Below, piece after piece: positions 38,366 to 63,272 of a DNA stretch of 64,000 nt. The stretch is taken from NCBI GenBank assembly GCA_963693365.1, contig CAVNZM010000008.1:2914001-2978000 (forward strand), given 5' to 3'. The notes under the pieces are model-generated. The model ran no database searches, was not told the DNA's origin, and saw nothing but the letters and a program-made list of their open reading frames with translations. Origin of the DNA: Amoebidium appalachense. Taxonomy: Eukaryota > Ichthyosporea. The stretch's first letter is position 1. Every line of letters starts with the position of its first letter. The position numbers and the translations under genes were made by a program.

Positions 38366-40313
38366 TGTGTGTGGCGCAAATTGCTTGCTTATATGACATT
38401 CTCTGGCCACCGATGGTTCCTGCGAAAGAGGCACTTACGTTGGGGCTCCAGGGGAAGGCTTGGCTCTCGGCTTCGTCTAGTTTATATGTTTAACGGCATT
38501 ACTCGCTGATTCTCAAGCCTGCCCCTTTATATCTCGTTATATCTCGCTCTGTGTGTGTGTCTCGTTTTCTCTTAGACTGCGCCTGAGCTCCGGAATCATT
38601 CCCCTCCCCCCTTTAACACCGCGTCCCAAGTACCACGGCATATGTGTAGCCATTGTATGCATGTATCTCGTAAGCTCAAGAGCATATGCATATGCATACA
38701 CATCTGATTTAAACGTTACTGTACGGCATATGTACTCTTTTCGAACTCAAGTGGTTGACTGGTGTGGCTGTGGTGGAATGGCTGAATCCACTTCTTGAAC
38801 ATACCCTATCATATTAGTATTTGAATTTCCTTGAGAACCCCCCCCCCCCGTCCCCACACACACACACACAGGCCTAGGGACACACACACACACACACACA
38901 CACAAACATGAAAACCTTTTAAAATATATTCGTGATTATAGTCTCCCATGGGACTGTCACGAATATAGCCCCCTGTTTCGCGTCAATATGTGGTCGAGAT
39001 GGTTACCGTGCACGTGGTGGTTGCCGTCATGATCAAGGCGCGTGGCCGGTGGCACCGGTGGCGGTCATGTGTAACTGTGTGACTTATGCATGTGCACATT
39101 TGTACATGTACATGTGTGCATGTGCATGTGTGTGTGTGCATGTGTTTTTGTATGTGTACTGTGTTGTGCGTGTGTGTGTGTGTGTGTGTGCACATGTGTG
39201 TGTGTGTGTGTGTGTGTTGTTGTTGTTGTTGTTATGGGGGGGGGGGGGGGGGGAGGGGGGCTGTTGTTGAATGTTGTTGATAAATGTGTGTACATGTACA
39301 TGTTGCAATCACAGCCCAAATGGCAATAGTTCTCAAACAGCTTCGCATATGGCCAGGGTCAACGATACATCCCGGGAGTCACGATGTAAGCAAAACGCTT
39401 CCCCCCTCTCCCAAAGTAGGCTTTTCTTTTGCAATTTTTTGAATGACACCCGGCGTTCGTGCACCGTCGTCTTTCAATGTGGGTATGACTCAGTCATCAA
39501 AAAGGCCACTTTGAAAGTTGCAAGGCCCAACTTGAGGCACAACTTGATGATTACCAAGTTAGCCACTGGCTAACACCAACGTATCGGCATAGAAGCAACA
39601 ACAGTAAGCCGATCGCGACCAAATCGCAACGTGCTAATCGAAAGAAGATATACTCAACGGGAAATATGTCTGTACCCTGTATAAGGCTGATGCGGCTAGA
39701 AACTGGATGGAATAGGGAAAGACTATCGCATGGCAGATATTTTGTGCATACGAGAACAACCGCTACGTGATCGATTACATAAAATTAGCCCTTTGTTCTA
39801 TAGGCTAAACAACAACCTTCTAGTTGTAGCATTCAACAGATTCTAATAGGCATGTTAGGAAAGACAGCGTGGGATTCTGAAGGATATAAATGGTATATGG
39901 TAGCCTAAAACCAGTAGGTCACACCAGCCAAGTCCGTAACACGATAACGGCCTGGCAAGTCTATGCAAGTTGTCCACCATCAGGCATACGGGTTTACACA
40001 AGCAATCTGTACACCGTGGCGTGTGCACCATGAAGCAAGCTTTATCGGGAACCCCCCCTTTATCGGGACCCCCCCCCCCCCCGAATTGTTTATTGATATT
40101 TATCAACAACAACCCCCCCCCCCCCCCCTCCCCCCCCCCCCCCCCTCCCCTCTCCTCAATGCATCCTTCCCAAAGCACGAGTAGTGCCCTAGACTAAGAA
40201 GAGATAGATCCATGTTATAGATCCATGTTCCCGAGCTATAGCCAGGCAGCTAGACCATCACTAATGCGGCATTATCTGATGGCATTCTCTCCAACTCGAT
40301 GTCATTGAGGGGT
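37605..40313. other. Intergenic region between EF-1alpha and MCM3
   Basis: The 3'UTR of EF-1alpha must start at 37605. A 214-codon frame at 37849-38493 contains a poly-C run and looks accidental. Simple tracts: poly-C 38321-38360, (CA)n 38859-38903, GT-rich 39166-39218, poly-G 39236-39253, poly-C 40071-40145. Around 38202-38290 an imperfect tandem pair shares CCTTTGC(A/G)AAATCTG. The unique sequence 39330-40060 shows no recognisable exon. Confidence 0.5.
40089..40094 (-). terminator. Candidate MCM3 polyadenylation signal
   Basis: AATAAA on the minus strand about 220 bases past the MCM3 stop codon; the first canonical hexamer I see there. The poly-C run just upstream of it on the plus strand would be poly-G in the transcript. 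Confidence 0.35.
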
Positions 40314-55100
<14,787 letters not shown>

Positions 55101-55106
55101 TTTTCT

Positions 55107-55115
55107 GCGGGAAAA
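55107..55115 (-). promoter_or_regulatory. E2F-like site just upstream of MCM3 ATG
   Basis: TTTTCCCGC on the minus strand, followed by AG four bases before the start codon. It matches the E2F consensus known from animal MCM promoters, but the same bases (TTTTCCCGCAG) also fit a 3' splice site of a 5'UTR intron. Confidence 0.4.
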
Positions 55116-56095
55116 CGTTTCATTAAAAAACAAAGAGCAGCTCTCGGTTTAAGTTGCACACCCGTTCCGCCAAACCCCTGCATCTTCCACCGCAGACAAA
55201 GCTACTAAAAAATGTTTGTCTGTTGCCAGCTCCGTCTCCATCTGCTGCCCTACTCCCCCCTCTGGCTTATCCCCCCTCCCCCCCCCCCCCCCCCTTCCCC
55301 TGTCCCCCCATCCCCCTCACCACACACATCCCTCCGCCGTCCCCCCCCCCCCCCCCCAACTCCCCCTTCTCCCCCCCCCCCCCCCTCCCTCCCCGCTTCC
55401 CCCAACACACACACAAAACACTTTTCCCGTTTTCTCCCTTCTCACACCTCGTTAACCTAAGCCCTTCCTTCAATGCTTCTGTGCGCTCGCGCCGAAAGAG
55501 CGCACTCAGTACTATGCCATGCACAGACGACTAATCACTGAGGTTGTCGCAAATCCTCGAGACCAAAAAAGAGATAGAAAAAACGTCAGAACAAGGATCT
55601 GGGATGCAAAAACACCTGCTGATAACACAGTACCTGTGTGTGTAGGTTTGAGTGGGTTCACGTTAAAGACTTTGCTTGTCCGCTGAAGCTATAGGTTATA
55701 CTGCAAAAGCGACGTTTTGTAGAGAAGGAAAGAGGATTAGAGTGATAGGACGATTTCTTTCTCAGTCTTTCTTGTTTTCACGCTCCCACTCTGCAATGTT
55801 TTGTTTTGGAGCATCTACTCGTGTTTGGCTCACATTGCTGCTCCTCGCTTATTTCTTGAACTAGATAATGGCAATATGTAGTAAAGGTCTTGCCTTCAAG
55901 TTTGACCCGCTATTGCGACATTATCAAATTAGTGAACTATACAGGACTGTGTGCTTTAAAGAAAGTATTTATTATATATAAAAAACATACATCTACGGAC
56001 ATTGTTTCTTAGATAGGTACATACACTACATTGTGCAAGTCAGCCTACAGCCTAGGCCCTGTAGTACAGTCATCTTTACATTATCGAGGAATGCA

Positions 56096-56178
56096 TTTTT
56101 GCGGGAACACACACGATTGGTTCAATCTAGCCAACCAAATCCCTTTATGCCTGTTTTCGCGGGAACGTTTTTGATTGG
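56096..56178. promoter_or_regulatory. Duplicated E2F-like plus CCAAT module
   Basis: Two direct copies, about 59 bp apart, of GCGGGAAC + six bases + GATTGG: 56101-56120 and 56159-56178. Each is preceded by T-rich sequence (TTTTTGCGGGAAC, TTTTCGCGGGAAC), giving E2F-type sites, and each GATTGG is an inverted CCAAT box. A CCAAT box in the other sense lies near 56222. It is about 1 kb upstream of the MCM3 start codon; if MCM3 has a 5'UTR intron this could be its promoter. Confidence 0.5.
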
Positions 56179-56299
56179 ATCAATGCTACTGTCGTGGGCT
56201 AAATTACAGTAATGATTTATATCCAATAAGAGCCTGATCCAAATGAGGTGATTGTCACTGTTTAAAAGTGAGCCAACTCTTGGCAGCGTAGCGCTATAA

Positions 56300-57300
56300 T
56301 GCAAATAGAACTTATTATTTTTTCTAAAGAAGTATTAATCAAAAACTTTATGAATGATTTTATTTTGCTCCACATTCCTCTAAAAGCACGTAAATGCTAT
56401 TCATTCTCTTATAAATTGCGCACCCTCAAGGGGCCTGATCCAATCTGAAGACGAGAGGGTCTTACCCGACTCAGCCCGAACAGGAGGTAGGCAAAATGTA
56501 ATTGTTTGTGCACTCATTTCTGAAGAGTAGAACTTTTTTTGTATTCTTTTGCGCATATTGTCACAAATGATACAATTTATACTTCTAATGCCTATAAATA
56601 TAACTTAACCATGCACGAATGACATTTTAGAAGTCCGATTTTCAGCCTGCCAGTGACAGCCTCGTGAGCAGTATACTTTTGCCCTCCTCCCAATATTTAT
56701 ATCAATTATTCCAGGGCCCCCCATGCAGGCTCAGGGTTCGACATTTGGGTTTCAAGTCGGGTATTTTCCGAAGTTTTGTGACGTCATCCATTTTGGCCTC
56801 GCGAAAGGTGGGGTATTTCCAGGATATACGTACTTTGGATAGATCAGATAAACCTTTGTATACCTATCCGCTAATATGTAAGTATATCCTCTGGCGGGGA
56901 GCCCCTCGTGTGAGAAGCCAAAACACACTTGATACAGGTGCTTTTGAAACTCAGGTATTTTGTTTTCACTGAGCGCGCATGTCACACTCGCCTACCCGCA
57001 TCATTATAACCCGAGACAGCCAGTCTAACTTTCGTTTAGGTGTTATAATCGCCTGTTCATCTCAGGATAGAGACATTGTGTTGCTGACTAACTTTAATGA
57101 ATAGCCTGAGGCGCGCGCAGCGCGCCGCCCCGCTGAAAAGCTTTGCTTAGTGTCACCACATTCGCACCTATTCCTGTGTGCTAAGTTCTCTCCGTGTCTC
57201 TAGCTTCAACGGTGGTCGTTTCTTAGATAAGTCTTTCTCCTGAGGATTTCCCTTACGGTCACTTCCTCTCTTGGGGCGCCCGCGCACCCCCTTCTAGAGA
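56300..57300. other. Unique intergenic sequence, no gene assigned
   Basis: AT-rich, non-repetitive. A perfect CRE (TGACGTCA) lies at 56779-56786. Overlapping short frames on both strands (about 100 and 77 codons near 56664-56985) lack family similarity and mutually exclude each other. Confidence 0.4.
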
Positions 57301-57304
57301 TCTG

Positions 57305-57333
57305 AAGTCTCTCTCTCTTCTCTCTCTCTCTCC

Positions 57334-57378
<45 letters not shown>

Positions 57379-57512
57379 CCCTCCCTCCCTCCCTCTCTCT
57401 GCCGCTCTCTCTCTCCCCCTCCCCCCCAGTCTCTCTCTTTCTTTCGCTCTCTCTCTCTATCTCTCTATCTCTCCCCCCCCCCCCCCCCCCCCCCCCAGTC
57501 TCTCTCTTTCTT

Positions 57513-57566
<54 letters not shown>

Positions 57567-57737
57567 CTCTCTCTCGCCCCCTCTTCCCTCAGGCTTTCCG
57601 GACGGTCTCTCTCTCTTCACGTTCTTCCTCCTCTCCCTCTCTCTGTCTCTCTCTCTCACCGTCTCCCCCCTCCCCCCCCCCCCCCTCCCCCCCGCCCGGG
57701 TCTCTCTCTCAGGCAGTTTTCAATCACTCGCTCTTTA

Positions 57738-57797
<60 letters not shown>

Positions 57798-57880
57798 CTC
57801 TCTCTCCCTCTCTCCCCAAGAGTCTCTTTGTCTCTCTCTCTCCCCCTCTCTCACGGTGCTCTGAGACTCCCGGTCTCTCT
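57305..57880. repeat. (CT)n, TTTC and poly-C array
   Basis: Pyrimidine strand of the same kind of tract as 6950-7880: (CT)n blocks at 57339-57380, 57514-57575 and 57738-57795, and poly-C near 57474-57496. A short motif, CAGTCTCTCTCTTTCTTTCG, occurs twice (about 57428 and 57497). Arg-Glu and Ser-Leu frames are artefacts. Confidence 0.95.
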
Positions 57881-58157
57881 TTCTCTCCGAAGCCTCCCCC
57901 TCTCCCCCCCACCCCCACCCCCTCCCTCACTACCCTCCCAGCTCTCTCTCTGCCTGTCTCCTCCGCCTACAGGCAACTGGGCTTTCTTTCCAGTTCCAAC
58001 GTAATATCCCTCTCGTTGTCCCCCCCCCCCCCCCCCCCCCCCTCCCCCCCCCTTCCCCCGGGCCGGGGGGTTAGAGACGGCTGCATTTTCCTCCACCACC
58101 TCCGCCACCTCCTTGGCAACCGAAATATTAGCACCCGATTCCTGGCCCACAGACTTT

Positions 58158-58346
58158 TCAGTGGTGACCGTACCAGACTGCTTGGCCTTCTTTGCCTTGA
58201 CCACCGCAAGCGTGTTTAAGAAAATCGCTTAACTTGAGTGTTTTAGGGCCAGGCTTCGACTGCTCCTTCCCATCTGAAAAGCGATGGTCAGGCTGCCGAG
58301 TGCTGGCAGCCACAGGGGCTACCCTAGGAAGCGCGTGTTTGCCCAT
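58158..58346 (-). CDS. Doubtful short gene or first exon
   Basis: A 62-codon ATG frame on the minus strand (begins MGKHALPRVAPVAAS, contains KTLKLSDFLKHACG) has plausible coding composition. It overlaps, in another frame, a second plausible stretch (58204 down to about 58075; KAKKAKQSGTVTTEKS, then KEVAEVVEENAAV) that lacks its own ATG. A single exon with a frameshift or a splice between the frames would unite them, but I cannot decide. No family recognised. Confidence 0.3.
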   Translation of the reverse strand: MGKHALPRVAPVAASTRQPDHRFSDGKEQSKPGPKTLKLSDFLKHACGGQGKEGQAVWYGHH

Positions 58347-58693
58347 GGAGAGAGTGACCTACAGCGAAAGGGCCCAAAAACAACACGGGTGAAAGCGTGA
58401 CACGTGAGAACTTAAAAAAAAAACCGGCTCTGAGTCACCTGACAACTGACTTGAAGGCTGTGTTTTGACTGAAGGGAGGGAGTTTTGCGCCAAAAAAAAA
58501 CAACGAAAATAACCATGACTGTTGTAAGGCCATGACATTGTAACCTTAAGATTATGTCAAAGGGTTCCCCAATTTTACCATTACAGTGGCCAAAATTCAT
58601 TTTACTTGACTGCTGAGTGCTGGATAACCGAGCGAACTATCCCATGCATGAAAATAATAGCCTATCACCGAATTCCCACCCCAGCTGGTGCTT

Positions 58694-58694
<1 letters not shown>

Positions 58695-58744
<50 letters not shown>
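58695..58744. repeat. Poly-G tract (about 50)
   Basis: The longest uninterrupted G run in the window, about 350 bases upstream of the GRAM-VASt start codon. Confidence 0.95.
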
Positions 58745-58814
58745 CTATATGTACACTCCACTATCCGGCCACGTACCCTACGCAGGAAGGGTAGTGTACC
58801 CCAGCCTCTTCCAG

Positions 58815-58868
58815 GCGGGGTATTTTTTTCTGGCAGTGGGGTATTTTTTAGGGTATTTTTGGGGTATT
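58815..58868. repeat. GGGTATTTTT repeats
   Basis: Four irregularly spaced copies of GGGTAT(T)n between 58815 and 58868, upstream of the GRAM-VASt gene. May be a degenerate microsatellite within the promoter or leader. Confidence 0.5.
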
Positions 58869-59099
58869 GTCTAACCCTGTGCAGGCTCATATCGTGCCTT
58901 CACGTCTGCCTTCACGTGCACCGAGCGACTCCCATAAAGGTACAGGGCTTACAGGCAACAGAGAGTACTGTCTCAAAGTTCACTTCACATCACTGTAAAC
59001 AAGCTGGCAGCTTTGGCTAGCAAATTGGTCCGTGTAAAACGAAGAACCGTTATTGAGACACTTGTTTTGTTGATTGTGAAACTCAAAGATCCTTGCAGA

Positions 59100-60992
59100 A
59101 TGTCCGACCCAGTAGCTGATCAAACATGCATGTGTCCTGCGGGGGCACCATCACCCAAATCGAAATGGCCACTTGCAAGATCACTAGAGAAAAAAAAATC
59201 AGACGGCTTGACCATAGATACCAAGGACTCTACCGCACACATACAGGAGCCTATCTGCTCCAACGAACCAACCAAGACGGCACTCGAAGACCAGCCACTT
59301 CAACGTACTATCCTAAACAGCGGGCAGTCATTCATAGACGTGTACAAAAAGGGTGACGATAAATTGGCTGATATTCCCGTTAAATATGTCACTCAGGGTC
59401 CAACAAGTCCAAAGTCTCTTCATGCTACGGAGTGTGACACAGAGTCTGTCCCGGCAAGCCCCACGGAAACGAAACCTCTGAATGCAAACAAAACTACGGG
59501 CGAACCTACAGCCTCACCACTTTCTGGAAGTGATCCCAGGCAGCTTTCGCGGATGCAAACGAAAATACGCACAAGCACATCGGTGGCTTTCAAACAAGCA
59601 CATCTTCACCAGTTTGAGCTCGTATTCCCCCAACTTCTCATCGACGGAGAGGAGGTGCTCACTACATCGGCGGCAACAATGAGGATCCAGTCACCCAAAG
59701 ACATGCTCGTGTGGGGGCGGCTGTACATGACCAAAAACTTTCTCTGTTTCTCCGGGTCGCCATCAAACGGGAAACACTACGTGGAAGCCGTTCTCCTTCT
59801 GAGCGAACTTACACGCCTTCGTCTTATTGGCCTCAATCTCTATGCACGCCCATGCAACGACAAAACGATCACATTCGTCCTTCTGAAAGCAGATGTAGCC
59901 ACGAAAATTATGAAGATATGGAAACGTCTAAAGGGCGCTGGGGAGGATTCTGGGAAGGACATTGGTTCTCCAAAGAGTTTAGCAAGCGGCACGACGCCAG
60001 AGGAGATTTCTGACCACGAAGACGAGCAAGGTGATGATTCGGACCCCCTTACCGATGATATCACAGCTGCACAATGCGGGTGCAAAACGCATTTTGACCA
60101 CACCATGTTGGACCTTGATGTTGACGTTTCTTCGCTCGAGCTCTACAACTTACTCTTCGGGGAGAAATTTGAGTCTTTCGGCAAGCAACTCAAACTGGAG
60201 GCCGATTGCAGAGACTTGGTGATTGGCGACTGGGTCCACGTCGTCACCGAAAATCAACCCGGCGCGCCCATCGAACATCGGATCAAAACACGGCTGCTGT
60301 CGTATGATTTTCCTCTTGGTAAAAACAAGATTGGGCCGTCGCGCACGTTGGTAAACGAGACGCAAGTGGTGATGGTAGAAAACCGTGACAGCGGTGTTTT
60401 TGTTGTCCAGACGGAATCTATGACGCCAAACGTGACTATGGGTGATGCATGGTCCACGTGCACGCGCATGTGCATCACGCAAATTAAGCACAAGCGCTGC
60501 CATCTCCACGTCACTTTCGACGTCGTTTTCCATCGAAACGTGTGGCCAATTCAGAGGGCAGTCAAGAGCATGGCTATTGCGGGGATGAAGGAAAGCATCA
60601 CTGCGCTATTGTCGAAACTCACAAGTTTGGTCAGCGGCGGACAGCAAGTGGCGCCCGTTAACACACAGACACACGGGGCTGAAGGGAAAATCTGTGATGT
60701 GAAGGAAAATAAGCAGGAAGTGACCGATGTAACCAAAGCGGGCGGAGTGAAACAGGGCCTTTCGGGCCTTTGGGAGATGTTTCCCACCCAGGATGTTTAC
60801 TCTGCTGCCGGGAGAGTTTCACAGGCTGTTGCTCATCACCTTGGCAATATGGTCAAACGGTTGGCTGGGCAGTTTGCTCAACAGCCAATGCAAGCGAGTT
60901 TTCTGATGGTGTTGCTCTTGCTAAATATTTGGCTGTATTTGCGCGTGCTCTCTTTAGAGGAGAGAATGGCAAGCTTCACTGTGCATAAGTAG
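59100..60992 (+). CDS. GRAM and VASt domain membrane protein (Aster/Lam-like sterol transporter)
   Basis: Proteins of this family (animal GRAMD1/Aster, yeast Lam/Ltc) sit in the ER membrane at contact sites and move sterol from the plasma membrane. The frame gives 630 aa from the first ATG at 59100; the open frame extends 29 codons upstream but has no earlier ATG. Residues 1-165 are Ser/Thr/Pro-rich and probably disordered. The GRAM (PH-like) domain covers about 168-278 (HQFELVFPQLLIDGEEVL; WGRLYMTKNFLCFSG). An acidic link follows, then the VASt sterol-binding domain at about 325-505 (ELYNLLFG; GDWVHVVTEN; VTFDVVFHRNVWPIQ). A single C-terminal membrane anchor lies near 598-618 (FLMVLLLLNIWLYLRV). 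The order GRAM-VASt-TM is that of the family. There is no intron, unlike its neighbours. CTTGCAG before the ATG could be an acceptor of a 5'UTR intron. Confidence 0.88.
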   Translation: MSDPVADQTCMCPAGAPSPKSKWPLARSLEKKKSDGLTIDTKDSTAHIQEPICSNEPTKTALEDQPLQRTILNSGQSFIDVYKKGDDKLADIPVKYVTQGPTSPKSLHATECDTESVPASPTETKPLNANKTTGEPTASPLSGSDPRQLSRMQTKIRTSTSVAFKQAHLHQFELVFPQLLIDGEEVLTTSAATMRIQSPKDMLVWGRLYMTKNFLCFSGSPSNGKHYVEAVLLLSELTRLRLIGLNLYARPCNDKTITFVLLKADVATKIMKIWKRLKGAGEDSGKDIGSPKSLASGTTPEEISDHEDEQGDDSDPLTDDITAAQCGCKTHFDHTMLDLDVDVSSLELYNLLFGEKFESFGKQLKLEADCRDLVIGDWVHVVTENQPGAPIEHRIKTRLLSYDFPLGKNKIGPSRTLVNETQVVMVENRDSGVFVVQTESMTPNVTMGDAWSTCTRMCITQIKHKRCHLHVTFDVVFHRNVWPIQRAVKSMAIAGMKESITALLSKLTSLVSGGQQVAPVNTQTHGAEGKICDVKENKQEVTDVTKAGGVKQGLSGLWEMFPTQDVYSAAGRVSQAVAHHLGNMVKRLAGQFAQQPMQASFLMVLLLLNIWLYLRVLSLEERMASFTVHK

Positions 60993-61430
60993 AAACCAAG
61001 GAGGACATTTGAAAATCATTATGTGAGGCTATTAGAGGCAAATAATATTTCGGGAGTGCCATTAATATCGATGGAAATGAACTACTTTGATTGGTTAGTA
61101 ATCCTCACGGGGGTATCGCAGTGGGTATCGCACGGTTTCATAGGAAATCAAAAAATTGGATCTTAGGAATCATTTTCAATATATTTGGCAATAGTGGGCA
61201 GGGTGGTTATGCCACGATTATGTGCTTTTGTGGGTCAAAGGCACTGATAGCCAGGTTCAGTGCATATGCAACCTAACGTTTGTACCAGACGGCCTATGAA
61301 ACAGCTGTGTTGAATCATAAAAAACTTTGGAGGCCGGTTCCGTACAACGATTTCACTTGCCAATGGTTCAACTAGTTTAAATTGCTAAATCCATTCACAC
61401 GGATTTAGAACTCTTTCTTTTCCTCCCTTT
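60993..61430. other. Unique intergenic sequence after the GRAM-VASt gene
   Basis: Presumed 3'UTR and spacer. I see no exon or repeat. Confidence 0.5.
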
Positions 61431-61641
61431 CTCTCTCTCTCTCTCTCTCTCTCTTTCTCCCCCCACGGCCCCCCCTTTCCCCCTGAGGCTCCCCCCAGGG
61501 CCTCTAGATCTCCCTCTGGCTATCTATCTCTCTCTCTCTCTCTCACTATGCCCCCCCCCCCCTCCCCGCCCCAGCCCCCCTCCCCCCCTCTCTTCTCTCT
61601 CTCGCACGCGCGCCCTCTCTCTCTCTATCTCTCTCTCTTCT

Positions 61642-61672
<31 letters not shown>

Positions 61673-61753
61673 CCCCCCCCTCCCCCCCCCCCCCCCCCCC
61701 CTTTCTCTTTCCCTATCTTTCTCTTGCTCTCTTGCTCGCTTCACACTCTCTCC

Positions 61754-61786
<33 letters not shown>

Positions 61787-62580
61787 TTCTCTGCCCCCCC
61801 TCCCCCTCAAAGGGCTCTCTTCTCTCTCTTCTCTCTCTCCCTCCCTCCCTCACACCCCTCCCCCCTCCCTCCCTCCCTACCCCCCCCTTCCCCCGCCTCC
61901 CCTCTCTGTCTCTCTCTGGTCCTCTGTCTCCCTCCCTCCCCCACCCCTCTCCATCCCCCTCCACCTCCTCTCTCTCTCTGCCTGCCTGCCTGTCTGTCTA
62001 TTTGTCCCTCACTTCCCCACCCCTTGCACACTCTCCTCCCCCCCTCCCCCCACTTTCCGGTCCCCCCCCCCCCCCCCCCCCCTTCCCCCGGCCCTCGGCC
62101 ACCCCCCCCACCCCCCCTCTCTCACCTCCCTCCCTCTCTCTCCTTCTAGCTCACCGTGACCCTCCCTCCCTCCCTCTGTCTCTCTCTCTTTTCTCTGTCC
62201 CCCCCCATCTCTCCCTCCATCCCTCCCTACCTCCCCCCCCCTCCGCCTCCCTCTCTCACTCCTCTCGAGATCTCGCTCTCTCTCTCACTCACTTTCACTC
62301 TCTCTGTCTCTCCTCCCCACCTTCCCCATCAACTACAGATCCCTCTCTCTCTATATATAAATATCATGATATCTTCCTCTTTCTCTATTTCTCTCCTATA
62401 TATCCATATCTCTTTCTCTGGATCCCTCTCTCTAGATCTTTCTATCCTTTCTAGATCTCTAGATCCCTCTCTCAGGCTAGATATCTCCCTCTCTCTCTTC
62501 TCTTTCTCTCTCTCCTGTCCCTCTCTCCCTCTAGATCTATATTCCTCTAAATCCCTCACACTGCTAGATCTCTCTCTATC
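61430..62580. repeat. (CT)n, TCCC and poly-C array
   Basis: Over 1 kb of pyrimidine-rich sequence: (CT)n blocks, CCCT repeats, poly-C (61673-61701, 62063-62083) and an AGATCT-rich end at 62431-62560. Ser-Pro-Leu frames over it are artefacts. Confidence 0.95.
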
Positions 62581-62991
62581 CTTCTCTGTACCTCTTGCTT
62601 ACATTCGAGACTCTCGCCCCCTCGAAACGTTTCCTCTGTATCTGTCTCGGCATACACAAATACACGGGGAAATACACACCTCACCCCCTGATTCACCAAC
62701 CCCAGTCAGCCAGTGTGACGTGAGCAAATATCACAGGATGACGAGCCTCGAGGCGGTTAGGCCGAGACTCGGGGATACTCTACTGTGTCGTAATCAATGT
62801 GTAGAATAAATTACAAACAGTATTTTTTATAGTTTTCTATCAACGCTAACAGCTTTTAAGAATTCTACAATGCAGTATAGGTAGACCGAAACACCGCAAC
62901 ACCGGGGTCTAATATATATATCGCAAATGCGTCGGCTGAATCCCTTTTTCCTTGATTGCTTTGCCCCCCTCCAACCTTCTTTAGATATGAG

Positions 62992-63035
62992 CCAATCAAC
63001 GCAAAGATCCACACTCCCTGCTGAGGTATATAAAC
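62992..63035 (+). promoter_or_regulatory. CCAAT and TATA boxes of the copine-like gene
   Basis: CCAAT at 62992-62996 and TATATAAA at 63028-63035, correctly ordered and about 240 bp upstream of the copine-like start codon. A transcription start near 63060 is predicted. Confidence 0.6.
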
Positions 63036-63272
63036 GGGAAAAGCCACCTTACAACTTGTACAGTCAAGTTCTGCATTTGTTGGTCAGAAGGCTTTTGAGA
63101 ACGATTCTTGTCTTAAAACATTCTGAAGGTCAACAACCTCATTCAGCTAGGTTTTTAGCGTAACCTCTTATTTGTTTCTGGCTTCCAAGAAGTTTTCTAT
63201 ACTCGGTTTTTATTATCTGATTCTTTGGAAGGTTATTTTGATACCACTTACGATAGAGCTTCGTCAAGCAAA

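Noticed and set aside
37849-38493. 214-codon plus-strand frame after EF-1alpha
   Set aside because: It contains a poly-C run, has no family similarity, lies where the 3'UTR is expected and shows none of EF-1alpha's codon bias.
56664-56985. Two overlapping frames of about 100 and 77 codons on opposite strands
   Set aside because: No domain, no splice-site support, and no ATG at the upstream end of either; likely chance frames.
59013-59099. Upstream extension of the GRAM-VASt protein by 29 codons
   Set aside because: The extension begins with TTG and contains no ATG; the first usable eukaryotic start is at 59100.
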